From: Hyphomicrobiales bacterium
GTDB lineage: Bacteria > Pseudomonadota > Alphaproteobacteria > Rhizobiales > Xanthobacteraceae
NCBI GenBank assembly: GCA_017305535.1
Contig: JAFKKN010000001.1
Coordinates: forward strand, 359,145 to 423,144
Direction: 5' to 3'
Length of the DNA stretch: 64,000 bases
A program made the position numbers and the translations under genes. The notes beneath the pieces were generated by a model that saw only the letters and a program-made list of their open reading frames with translations, searched no databases and was not told the origin of the DNA. This document shows positions 1-7,358 of the stretch, piece by piece (position 1 is the stretch's first letter; each line of letters opens with the position of its first letter).

Positions 1-312
1 ACCGGGATCGGCTTCCTCGGCGCGGGCGTCATCGTTCATCACGAGCAAGGCAAGCGCATCCACGGCCTGACCAGCGCCGCCTGCGTCTGGCTCACGGCAT
101 GCATCGGTATCGTCTGCGGTGCGGGGCAATGGCGGATCGTGCTGGTCGCGGGCCTGCTGGCGTCCCTCGTGCTATTCGTCGGTCGGCCGATCGAGCGCCT
201 GTTTCATCGCTTCTCTCGCCATCGCGGGAATGACACCCCCGCGACCTCCCTATCCGCCGGCGCGTCCCCCGCCGATCAGCCGGGCACCGGTCCGCACCAG
301 CCCGGCAAGTAA
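1..312 (+). CDS. MgtC/SapB-like membrane protein, C-terminal part
   Basis: Open from the first base of the window, so the N-terminus is missing; 103 residues are visible before the TAA stop at 310-312. The visible part begins TGIGFLGAGVI, the glycine-rich motif typical of the MgtC/SapB family of inner-membrane proteins. It continues with a further hydrophobic helix (about residues 37-62) and a polar Pro/Ser/Gly-rich tail. MgtC proteins are linked to Mg2+ stress and F-ATPase modulation in pathogens, but most environmental homologues have no proven role. Its last 37 bases overlap tail-to-tail with the ParB-like gene on the other strand. Family assignment rests on the short conserved motif and hydrophobicity. 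Confidence 0.75.
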   Translation, partial: TGIGFLGAGVIVHHEQGKRIHGLTSAACVWLTACIGIVCGAGQWRIVLVAGLLASLVLFVGRPIERLFHRFSRHRGNDTPATSLSAGASPADQPGTGPHQPGK

Positions 313-899
313 ACTGCCTCATTGCTCCGCGCGAGACTGAGCGCCTTTTCGATGGCCTTTTCGAAGTCGCCCGCCACATCCTTCCGTGACAGGCGGCGGC
401 GGAAAAAGTCGGCCCAGAGAAACTCGCTGAACGGCGTGGTGTCCTTGGCGAAGCCGCCGGCCCGACGCAACTCGCCGGCAAGGCTGCGGAACGGATCATC
501 CTTCAAATCCACGACCGATTTCGGGATATCCTTGTAGCGATGACGCACGCCCTTGGCATCGTAAGGATAGACCCAACGGCGACTGTCGAGCACCAGCCAG
601 AACGCGTCGCGATCCACCATCGTGAGATCGGCGATGATGGTGACGAGAATATTCTCCACGCCCTCGTCGTGCAGCGCGCGCGCCAGATGATGATGATCGA
701 CGACGTAGTGGTGACCATCCGGACCATGGACCACCGGAATCATATGCCGACCCAAAAGCTCTCCCTGCTTCTTTTTCGACTTATGTTCGCGCCAGCGCCG
801 GCGCTTTTCCTTCACCTCGCGCATCCCGACGGTCATTTGCGTCGGACGTAGCGACAGGATCGGAATCGGATGCAGGATGGGGTCCCGTGTATTGGTCAT
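276..899 (-). CDS. ParBc_2 family (ParB-like nuclease fold) protein
   Basis: A 207-residue protein. The start at 899 is chosen because a strong GAGGAGGAA ribosome-binding site lies just upstream; a longer frame reaching 1037 has no such support. The N-terminal part starts MTNTRDPILHP and contains PTQMTVGMREV followed by VVDHHHLARAL, the ParB-like Asp-His-His signature found in the small stand-alone ParBc_2 family. This family is predicted to have a nuclease-like fold but has no settled function. No ParA partner or parS site is visible nearby, so a role in chromosome partition should not be assumed. The 3' end overlaps the end of the MgtC-like gene. Confidence 0.75.
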   Translation of the reverse strand: MTNTRDPILHPIPILSLRPTQMTVGMREVKEKRRRWREHKSKKKQGELLGRHMIPVVHGPDGHHYVVDHHHLARALHDEGVENILVTIIADLTMVDRDAFWLVLDSRRWVYPYDAKGVRHRYKDIPKSVVDLKDDPFRSLAGELRRAGGFAKDTTPFSEFLWADFFRRRLSRKDVAGDFEKAIEKALSLARSNEAVYLPGWCGPVPG

Positions 900-1094
900 A
901 TCCCAATTTCCTCCTCTGATCTCCGCACGGCGGTCAGAACCTGTGAGTTGTGGGTTCTCGCCGCTGCGATCAAGATCAAGGGGACAATGAAGCCCGGATA
1001 CCGTTCCATTGTCCACGGGCGGCGGCATTGCTGTCACGCGGTCTTGCTTTGGGTCGCAGCTCCCTCACTGTGCTAGAGTGGTCTAAATCACGCG

Positions 1095-1457
1095 ATGGCA
1101 ACGGACAGGGACAGAATGAAAGTTCAGGTGCCAGCCCAATCCGAGAACGGCGCGCGCGTGCTCAAATTCACCCCGCGCACCCTTTCGACCGCACCAACGC
1201 GACACGGCGGGGCGCATCCGGACACTGATACCGGTCGGCCGGCAGGACATGCCAAACATCGCCACGGCAGCGACCAAGACGACTTCAGACATCGGATGCT
1301 GACGAATCTCGCGGCCTTCGTTTTTACAGCGGTCCTGACCGCCGCGGGAATTTGGCTAGCGACCAGCATCGCGGAGTTGCGGCAGACCCAGGATTGCGTC
1401 CTGGCAGGGCATCGCAATTGCGCCCCCCTGATTCCATCTCGCGGGGGGCCGGTGTAA
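1095..1457 (+). CDS. Hypothetical small membrane protein
   Basis: Frame of 120 codons; the true start may be the internal ATG at 1116 (MKVQVPAQ). The first ~65 residues are polar and rich in His, Asp and Gly. One hydrophobic helix follows (about residues 70-92, NLAAFVFTAVLTAAGIWLAT), then a short tail with two cysteines (TQDCVLAGHRNC). Layout suggests a single-pass inner-membrane protein with the Cys-containing tail outside or in the periplasm. I do not recognise a named family. It lies alone between the divergent ParB-like gene and the acpXL cluster. Confidence 0.6.
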   Translation: MATDRDRMKVQVPAQSENGARVLKFTPRTLSTAPTRHGGAHPDTDTGRPAGHAKHRHGSDQDDFRHRMLTNLAAFVFTAVLTAAGIWLATSIAELRQTQDCVLAGHRNCAPLIPSRGGPV

Positions 1458-1650
1458 TCTTAGAATGAGTCATCCCAGATCAGCCTAGGATCAGTGCACG
1501 AAACGGGAACTGCCATACCGCCGGCGCCATTGAACTCCGGGCATGGGTCCGATATACGGGCAATCAACTCTGCAAGGCGGCGGGGCATGTCGGGGCGAGC
1601 CGCCCTCACTCCGTCATTTCCGCGTTTACCTTCAATCTATCAAAGGCTTA

Positions 1651-1935
1651 ATGATGTCCTCCACATTCGATCAGGTTGCCACCATCATTGCGGAAACCTG
1701 CGACATCCCGCGCGATACCATCACGCCCGAAAGTCACGCCATCGATGACCTGGGAATCGACAGCCTGGATTTTCTCGATATCGCTTTCGCGATCGATAAA
1801 GCCTTTGGCATCAAGCTGCCGCTGGAGAAGTGGACCCAGGAGGTTAACGACGGCAAGGCGACCACCGAACAGTATTTCGTCTTGAAAAACCTCAGCGCGC
1901 GAATCGACGAACTCGTCGCCGCCAAGGGGGCTTAA
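1651..1935 (+). CDS. acpXL: Acyl carrier protein AcpXL (very-long-chain fatty acid / lipid A)
   Basis: A 94-residue acidic protein with the phosphopantetheine attachment motif GIDSLDF (Ser38). AcpXL is the specialised carrier on which C26-C30 hydroxylated fatty acids are built before transfer to lipid A in rhizobia and relatives. The identification rests on the downstream order (dehydratase, two ketosynthase-like genes, LpxXL), which is the acpXL cluster layout. Tandem ATGs occur at 1651 and 1654; the frame is open to 1543, but the earlier part does not look like ACP. The dehydratase gene follows after 9 bases. Confidence 0.92.
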   Translation: MMSSTFDQVATIIAETCDIPRDTITPESHAIDDLGIDSLDFLDIAFAIDKAFGIKLPLEKWTQEVNDGKATTEQYFVLKNLSARIDELVAAKGA

Positions 1936-1944
1936 TCGCCGCCC

Positions 1945-2418
1945 ATGGATCTGGCCTATTTCCATCTCATCGACCGCATCACCGACCTCGACCTCGACGC
2001 CAAAACCATCGTCGTCGAGGCGCAGGTGCCACAGCACAGTACGATCTTCGAGGGACATTTCCCCGGCTATCCCCTGATGCCCGGCGTGTTGCTCATTGAG
2101 GCGATGGCCCAGACCTCGGGCTGGCTGCTGATTGCTTTGATGAAATTCGAGCGCATGCCGTTTCTAGGTGCCGTCAAGGAAGCCAAGATGCGCGTGTTCG
2201 TAACGCCCGGCGAGCTGTTGAAGATCGAGGCCACCGTCCTTCACGAAGGCTCTGGCTTCGCTATCACGCAAGCCAAGGTCAGTGTCGACGGCAAACCGAG
2301 GTGCAACGCAACCATCACGTTCGGCCACGTCCCCTTCCCGAATCCCGAATTGCGCGGGCACATGGAAACCATGGCCAAGCGCATCGGCTATCCGCAGCAG
2401 GCCATGCCTCATGACTGA
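1945..2418 (+). CDS. fabZXL: 3-hydroxyacyl-ACP dehydratase of the VLCFA cluster (FabZ-like)
   Basis: A 157-residue hot-dog-fold protein. The catalytic motif is intact: His38 in EGHFPGYPLMPGV and Glu52 in IEAMAQ, as in FabZ/FabA dehydratases. It should dehydrate 3-hydroxyacyl chains carried on AcpXL during elongation to very long chains. The gene lies 9 bases after acpXL, and its stop overlaps the start of the next gene (ATGACTGA at 2411-2418), indicating translational coupling. Confidence 0.92.
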   Translation: MDLAYFHLIDRITDLDLDAKTIVVEAQVPQHSTIFEGHFPGYPLMPGVLLIEAMAQTSGWLLIALMKFERMPFLGAVKEAKMRVFVTPGELLKIEATVLHEGSGFAITQAKVSVDGKPRCNATITFGHVPFPNPELRGHMETMAKRIGYPQQAMPHD

Positions 2419-3619
2419 CACCAGCACATCGAAGACGGGGGCGACCGAGGCCTGGATCACAGGTATAGGTCTGGCGACATCGCTGGGCGAAGGTCTTGAG
2501 GCAAACTGGGACGGCCTCACGGAACGCCGCATCAATGTCGACGACAAGGGTTTCGCACCCTATTTGGTGCATCCGCTCGCGCCGGTTTCGTTCGACGCGC
2601 AGATCCCGAAGAAGGGCGATCAGCGCCAGATGGAAGCCTGGCAGCGCATCGGCACCTATGCCGCGGGCCTCGCGCTGGATTCGGCCGGCATCAAGGGCAA
2701 TAAGGACATCCTGGCGCGGATGGACATGATCGTCGCCGCTGGCGGCGGCGAACGCGATCTCGCGGTCGACTCGGCGATTCTGAACGCCGAGGCGCAGGGC
2801 AATTCCGCACCGGGCTTTCTCAACGAACGTCTGATGAGCGACCTCCGGCCGACGTTGTTTCTGGCGCAATTGTCCAACTTGCTCGCCGGCAACATCGCCA
2901 TCGTTCATGGCGTCACCGGCTCGTCTCGCACCTTCATGGGCGAGGAAGCCGCCGGCGTGGACGCCGCGCGGATCGCGCTGGCGCGGATTGCCTCCGGGCA
3001 AAGCGACATCGCGCTGGTTGGCGCCGCCCACAACGGCGAGCGCAAGGACCTGCTGGTGCTCTACGAATTCGGCGAGTTCAATTTGAAGGACAAGTTCGCG
3101 CCGGTCTGGGCACGCGGCAAGGAGAGCGGCTTCGCGCTCGGCTCCGGCGGTGCGTTTCTCGTTATCGAATCGCGCAAGCACGCCGAAGCCCGCGGCGCCA
3201 AGCCGTATGCACGGCTTACGCAGGTCGTCGCCGATCGCACCTCGCGAAAGTCCGCCGGCGATGTCACCACCAGCCTTGCCAAGCTGTGGTCTCAGCTCGA
3301 AGGAGTCGGCAGCCAGGGCGCGATCATCACCGGCGCGACCGGAGCCGAACCCGCGACCTCCGAGGAGCGTGCCTTCCTGGCGGCGCATCCGGACTTCGCG
3401 GTGCGCGCAACCGGCACCAGTTTTGGCCACACCATGGAAACGCAGTTCCCGCTCGGACTCGCGCTGGCTGCGCTGTCGATCTCCAAGGGCAAGCTGTTTC
3501 CGCCGAACGATTCCGCCGGCGTCGAGATTGAAATGACCAAGGCCCCGTCCCAGATTGTGGTGACGGGCGCCGGCCACTGGCGCGGTGAAGGCATGGCGCT
3601 GGTGGAAGCCGTTCGTTGA
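2411..3619 (+). CDS. fabF2XL: Ketosynthase-like protein lacking the catalytic cysteine (FabF2XL position)
   Basis: A 402-residue thiolase-fold protein. The start ATG at 2411 overlaps the dehydratase stop; an in-frame extension to 2282 is rejected for this reason. Ungapped comparison by eye with the E. coli FabF active-site region places Glu179 (in MGEEAAG) where FabF has Cys163, and Ala309 (GATGAEP) where FabF has the first catalytic His. The second catalytic His is kept (His340 in FGHTMET). The GEEAAGVDA stretch resembles the GEQAGGLDA of polyketide chain-length factors, which pair with an active ketosynthase. It is therefore unlikely to condense alone and probably forms a heterodimer with the downstream enzyme. 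Confidence 0.88.
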   Translation: MTDTSTSKTGATEAWITGIGLATSLGEGLEANWDGLTERRINVDDKGFAPYLVHPLAPVSFDAQIPKKGDQRQMEAWQRIGTYAAGLALDSAGIKGNKDILARMDMIVAAGGGERDLAVDSAILNAEAQGNSAPGFLNERLMSDLRPTLFLAQLSNLLAGNIAIVHGVTGSSRTFMGEEAAGVDAARIALARIASGQSDIALVGAAHNGERKDLLVLYEFGEFNLKDKFAPVWARGKESGFALGSGGAFLVIESRKHAEARGAKPYARLTQVVADRTSRKSAGDVTTSLAKLWSQLEGVGSQGAIITGATGAEPATSEERAFLAAHPDFAVRATGTSFGHTMETQFPLGLALAALSISKGKLFPPNDSAGVEIEMTKAPSQIVVTGAGHWRGEGMALVEAVR

Positions 3620-3657
3620 CCCGCGTAATCGCGGCACAGGTGAGAAGCCACAATCGA

Positions 3658-3681
3658 TTGACGTGAGCCGATCCACGTCAA
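3658..3681. repeat. Inverted repeat between the two ketosynthase genes
   Basis: TTGACGTG (3658-3665) and CACGTCAA (3674-3681) form a perfect 8-bp inverted repeat around an 8-base loop in the 129-base gap between the two ketosynthase genes. It could be an RNA hairpin that adjusts relative expression or protects mRNA, or a DNA-binding site; the sequence does not decide. Confidence 0.6.
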
Positions 3682-3689
3682 AACCAATT

Positions 3690-3707
3690 GGCGAGCGAGG
3701 TCTCGCC
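3690..3707. repeat. Second short inverted repeat before fabF1XL
   Basis: GGCGAG (3690-3695) and CTCGCC (3702-3707) form a 6-bp GC-rich stem with a 6-base loop, 41 bases upstream of the fabF1XL start and directly after the larger repeat at 3658-3681. Confidence 0.45.
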
Positions 3708-3748
3708 GTTTATCGGATGGAGCCGCGCAAGCGACCGACGGAGAACAT

Positions 3749-5029
3749 ATGTCAGCACCGCGCGATACATTTGGCAGACCGATCGTCGTCGTCACCGGCA
3801 TGGGCGTCGTGACGTCGCTGGGCGCCGGCAAAAAGGACAATTGGACGAAGCTCACCGCCGGCGAATCCGGCATCCATACCATCACGCGTTTTCCGACCGA
3901 CGGACTGAAGACCACGATGGCCGGATCAATCGATTTCGTCCCGGTCGATCCGTTCTCATCAACCGACCTGTCGGAGCGGTTGGCCGATCTCGTCACCGAG
4001 GAAGCGATTGCGCAGGCCGGCATCGGCAGCAAGGGCGATTTCCCCGGCCCGCTGTTTCTTGCGGTTGCGCCGGTCGAGGTGGAATGGCCGCAGCGCCAGG
4101 CGCTCGGCCGCGCCATCGGCAGCGCCACGCCGATCGATTACGATCAGATGCTGCGTGTCTCCGGCGGCGGCAAGTTCACCGACTATCATCGCCGCTTCCT
4201 GTTCGGTTCGGTGGCCGATCATCTGGCCGACACCTTCGGCACCAAGGGATCGCCGATCTCTCTGTCGACGGCATGCGCGTCCGGCGCGACCGCGATCCAG
4301 CTCGGCGTCGAGGCGATCCGGCGTGGCGAGGCCGATGCCGCGCTGTGCGTCGCGACCGATGGCTCGGTCAATCCGGAAGCCTTGATCCGCTTCTCGCTGC
4401 TGTCCGCACTGTCGACGCAAAACGATCCGCCGCAAGGCGCAGCCAAGCCGTTCGCCAAAAACCGTGACGGGTTCGTGATGGCGGAAGGCGCCGGCGCGCT
4501 GGTGCTGGAGAGCCTGGAAGCCGCCACCGCGCGCGGCGCGCGCATTCTCGGCGTGCTGGCCGGCTGCGGCGAACTGGCGGATTCATTCCACCGCACCCGC
4601 TCCAGCCCCGATGGCAAGCCGATCATCGGCTGCGTACGCAACGCGCTCGCCGATGCCGGACTGGATGCCGACCAGATCGACTACATCAACGCGCACGGCA
4701 CCGGCACGCCGGAAAACGACAAGATGGAATACCTCGGCATTTCGACCGTGTTCGGCGAGCGAGCAAGCAAGGTCCCGGTATCGTCGAACAAGTCGATGGT
4801 CGGACACACGCTGTCCGCCGCCGGCGCTGTGGAAGCGGTGTTCTCGCTGCTGACGCTCGAGCATCAACGCATTCCGCCAACCATCAACTACGACGTTCCC
4901 GATCCGGCGATTCCGTTCGACGTGGTGCCGAACACCGCGCGCGACGCCCGCGTCACAACCGTGATGTCGAACTCGTTCGGCTTCGGCGGACAGAATGCGT
5001 CGCTGATCATCACCGGCGAGCCGGCCTAA
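3749..5029 (+). CDS. fabF1XL: Beta-ketoacyl-ACP synthase II of the VLCFA cluster
   Basis: A 426-residue condensing enzyme with the complete Cys-His-His triad: Cys176 in STACASG, His316 in NAHGTGTP and His353 in VGHTLSAAG. It should extend acyl-AcpXL with malonyl units to make the very long chain that anchors lipid A. The start at 3749 is preceded by GGAG at suitable spacing. The gap before it (3620-3748) holds two inverted repeats, whereas the three upstream genes are nearly contiguous. It is the likely active partner of the cysteine-less homologue upstream. Confidence 0.93.
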   Translation: MSAPRDTFGRPIVVVTGMGVVTSLGAGKKDNWTKLTAGESGIHTITRFPTDGLKTTMAGSIDFVPVDPFSSTDLSERLADLVTEEAIAQAGIGSKGDFPGPLFLAVAPVEVEWPQRQALGRAIGSATPIDYDQMLRVSGGGKFTDYHRRFLFGSVADHLADTFGTKGSPISLSTACASGATAIQLGVEAIRRGEADAALCVATDGSVNPEALIRFSLLSALSTQNDPPQGAAKPFAKNRDGFVMAEGAGALVLESLEAATARGARILGVLAGCGELADSFHRTRSSPDGKPIIGCVRNALADAGLDADQIDYINAHGTGTPENDKMEYLGISTVFGERASKVPVSSNKSMVGHTLSAAGAVEAVFSLLTLEHQRIPPTINYDVPDPAIPFDVVPNTARDARVTTVMSNSFGFGGQNASLIITGEPA

Positions 5030-5077
5030 GGTCCAATCCAGCTGCGTTGAATTCGACCGTCGCCTGTCTTTTTGTTC

Positions 5078-5126
5078 GAGCATGATCTTTTCCGAAAGCC
5101 GGTATCCACTTTTCGGGATCATGCTC
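5078..5126. repeat. Dispersed palindromic repeat (GAGCATGATC type)
   Basis: Perfect 10-bp terminal arms GAGCATGATC (5078-5087) and GATCATGCTC (5117-5126) flank an imperfectly palindromic core. This matches a repeat type I know as very common between genes in Hyphomicrobiales. It fills most of the gap between fabF1XL and lpxXL, where other members of the order carry adh2XL. Confidence 0.85.
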
Positions 5127-5157
5127 TAAGTCTCGCGCCGGAGCGCAACGTCACCCG

Positions 5158-6090
5158 ATGCAACGTCTCCTGCTCCGCACCAAGGCCCGGATTCGCGATG
5201 CCCTCAAGCCACTCGGCGAGGCGAGCGTCGGCGCGTTGACGGTCGGCCTGCTCCGCACCACGCGTTATTTCGATCCGATCAAGACCGCGAACCTGTTCGG
5301 CAAAATCACGCGTCGGATTGGACCGCTGTTTCGCGAGCACAAGATCGGCCGCGCCAATCTCACCGCCGCGTTTCCTGAGAAGTCACCGCAGGAGATCGAC
5401 ACCATTCTCGACGGCGTCTGGGACAATCTTGGGCGCATCGCGGCGGAATTCGCCCACATCGATCACATCTGGGAGCACGATCCGGCGCATCCGGAAGAGA
5501 GCCGCGTCGAAATTCTGCCGCGCACGCACGAACTGTTCGCCCAGCTTCGCCTCGACAACAAGCCGGCGCTGATCTTCGCCAGCCACATCGGCAACTGGGA
5601 GCTTCCGGCGGTGGCGGCTGTCGCGCATGGCCTCGATGCCGCCGTGCTGTTTCGCCGTCCCAACATCGAGTCCGCCGACCGTGCCATTGAGCAATTGCGA
5701 TCGGTCAATATGGGGACGCTGATTCCCGCCGGCCGCGATGCGCCGTTCAAACTGGCGCAGGCACTGGAGAACGGCCAGCACGCGGCGATGCTGGTCGATC
5801 AGTATTTCACCAATGGCGTCGACGTCACTTTCTTCGGACGCAAGACCAAGGCCAATCCGCTCTTGGCGCGATTGCGCCGGCAGATTGATTGCCCAATCCA
5901 TGGCGTTCGCATCATCCGCCTGCCCGGTCATCGTTTCCGCGCCGAACTCACCGAAGAGATTCCGCCGGTCCGCGACGCCAAGGGCGACATCGATATTCAG
6001 GGCACCATGCAAGCGATTACAACTGTAATCGAAGGCTGGATTCGCGAATATCCCGATCAGTGGCTGTGGCTGCACCGCCGCTGGCGATAG
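5158..6090 (+). CDS. lpxXL: Lipid A very-long-chain fatty acid acyltransferase LpxXL
   Basis: A 310-residue member of the LpxL/LpxM acyltransferase family. It has the catalytic HX4E motif in SHIGNWE (His143, Glu148). It should transfer the C26-C30 (omega-1)-hydroxy chain from AcpXL to lipid A at the cytoplasmic face of the inner membrane. It closes the acpXL cluster on the same strand, 128 bases after fabF1XL with a palindromic repeat between. The zinc alcohol dehydrogenase (adh2XL) usually placed just before lpxXL in relatives is missing. Confidence 0.92.
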   Translation: MQRLLLRTKARIRDALKPLGEASVGALTVGLLRTTRYFDPIKTANLFGKITRRIGPLFREHKIGRANLTAAFPEKSPQEIDTILDGVWDNLGRIAAEFAHIDHIWEHDPAHPEESRVEILPRTHELFAQLRLDNKPALIFASHIGNWELPAVAAVAHGLDAAVLFRRPNIESADRAIEQLRSVNMGTLIPAGRDAPFKLAQALENGQHAAMLVDQYFTNGVDVTFFGRKTKANPLLARLRRQIDCPIHGVRIIRLPGHRFRAELTEEIPPVRDAKGDIDIQGTMQAITTVIEGWIREYPDQWLWLHRRWR

Positions 6091-6114
6091 GCTGCGGGGA
6101 AAGGCACTTTGACT

Positions 6115-6203
6115 GTCATGCCCGGCCCTGTGCCGGGCATCCACGTCTTAAGGGCTCCGCAGGTCCAAAGACGTGGATGGCCGGGACGAGCCCGGCCATG
6201 ACG
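6115..6203. repeat. Dispersed GTCATGCCCGGC-type hairpin repeat
   Basis: A long imperfect palindrome. The outer arms are GTCATGCCCGGCC and GGCCATGAC; the inner arms are CATCCACGTCTT and AAGACGTGGATGG. It lies between the convergent lpxXL and the polyamine-binding-protein gene. Partial or modified relatives occur at 21750, 27598, 32455 and 47210. When transcribed it would fold into a strong hairpin and could act as a bidirectional terminator. Confidence 0.85.
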
Positions 6204-6244
6204 AGTTATCGATTCTACCTAAACGAAACCTGCTCCAGATAACC

Positions 6245-7348
6245 TCACCGGCCCGTCTTCACCCGCGTCCATAGCCGGTTGATGATGCGCTGTGTCGCCG
6301 GATCGCGCGCGGTGATGATGTAGAGGCGGCTCATGGTCGCCTCGTCCGGATACACCGTCTTGTCGTTCAGCACCTTCGGATCGATCAGCTTCTGGCTGGC
6401 GAGATTGCCGTTGGCGTAGGAGAGGAAGCTGGAATTCCTCGCCGCCACCTCGGGCCGCAGCAGGTAATCGATCAACGCATAGGCTTCCGACACGTTCTTC
6501 GCATCGGCCGGGATCGCCAGATTGTCGAAAAACATCTGCGCGCCCTCCTTCGGGATCGCGTACCCGATCTCGACGCCGTTGTTGGCTTCCGCCGCGCGCT
6601 TCTGCGCCTGCTTGATATCGCCAGACCAGCCAACCACGAGACAAATCTCACCGGTCGCCAGTGCGTTGAGATATTCCGACGAATGAAACTTGCGGACCGA
6701 GGAACGGACCTGCCCGATCAGCGCAGCGGCCTTCTCGAGATCGGCCTGTTTGGTGGAGTTCGGATCGAGGCCGAGATAATTCAGCGCTGCCGGCAGGATG
6801 TCGTCGGCGGAATCCAGCATCTGCACGCCGCAGTCCTTGAACTTGGCGAGACTGGCCGGATCAAACACCAGACTCCACGACGTCACCTGCGCGTCCGTAC
6901 CGAGAATTTTGTGCAACGACTTGACGTTATAGCCAATACCGGTGGTGCCCCACATGTAGTTCACCGCGTGGGCATTGTCGGGATCGTACACGGCCAGCCT
7001 GCGTGTCACTTCCGGCCACATGTTGGCGAGGTTCGGCAGCTTGGATTTGTCGAGCTTCTGGAAAATATTCGCGCCGATCTGGCGCTGAAGGAAGTAAGCG
7101 CTCGGCACCACCAGATCGTAACCGGACTTGCCGGCGAGCAGTCGCGTCTCAAGAGTTTCGTTGGCGTCAAACGTGTCGTAGACAACCTTGATGCCGGTTT
7201 CCTTGGTGAAGTCGTCGAGCACGCCGGGCGCGACATAGTTCGACCAATTGTAGAAGTGGACGGTTCGCTGTTGCGCTTGCGCCGCCGTCACTCCAATCGC
7301 CACGGCCGTAAGGCCAGCCAGCCATCGCACCAGGTTTCGTGCCGCCAA
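6245..7348 (-). CDS. potF: Periplasmic polyamine (putrescine/spermidine) binding protein, PotF-like
   Basis: A 367-residue protein with an N-terminal signal peptide (AGLTAVAIGVTAAQAQ). The fold markers are those of PotD/PotF: HFYNWSNYVAPGV near the mature N-terminus, then TGIKVVYDTFDANE, YDLVVPSAYF and VNYMWGTTGIGYN. It should bind a polyamine in the periplasm for an ABC importer. The start codon is TTG at 7346-7348 with a strong AAGGAGG five bases upstream. No potG/H/I genes are adjacent, so it is an orphan binding protein here. The downstream aminotransferase begins on the same strand beyond it, so the two may not be co-transcribed in the usual pot order. Confidence 0.88.
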   Translation of the reverse strand: MAARNLVRWLAGLTAVAIGVTAAQAQQRTVHFYNWSNYVAPGVLDDFTKETGIKVVYDTFDANETLETRLLAGKSGYDLVVPSAYFLQRQIGANIFQKLDKSKLPNLANMWPEVTRRLAVYDPDNAHAVNYMWGTTGIGYNVKSLHKILGTDAQVTSWSLVFDPASLAKFKDCGVQMLDSADDILPAALNYLGLDPNSTKQADLEKAAALIGQVRSSVRKFHSSEYLNALATGEICLVVGWSGDIKQAQKRAAEANNGVEIGYAIPKEGAQMFFDNLAIPADAKNVSEAYALIDYLLRPEVAARNSSFLSYANGNLASQKLIDPKVLNDKTVYPDEATMSRLYIITARDPATQRIINRLWTRVKTGR

Positions 7349-7358
7349 TCACACCTCC

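Noticed and set aside
2315-3676. 453-codon open frame on the minus strand across the ketosynthase-like gene
   Set aside because: Antisense to fabF2XL; its product is His/Arg/Gly-rich without recognisable motifs, as expected of an antisense frame in GC-rich DNA.
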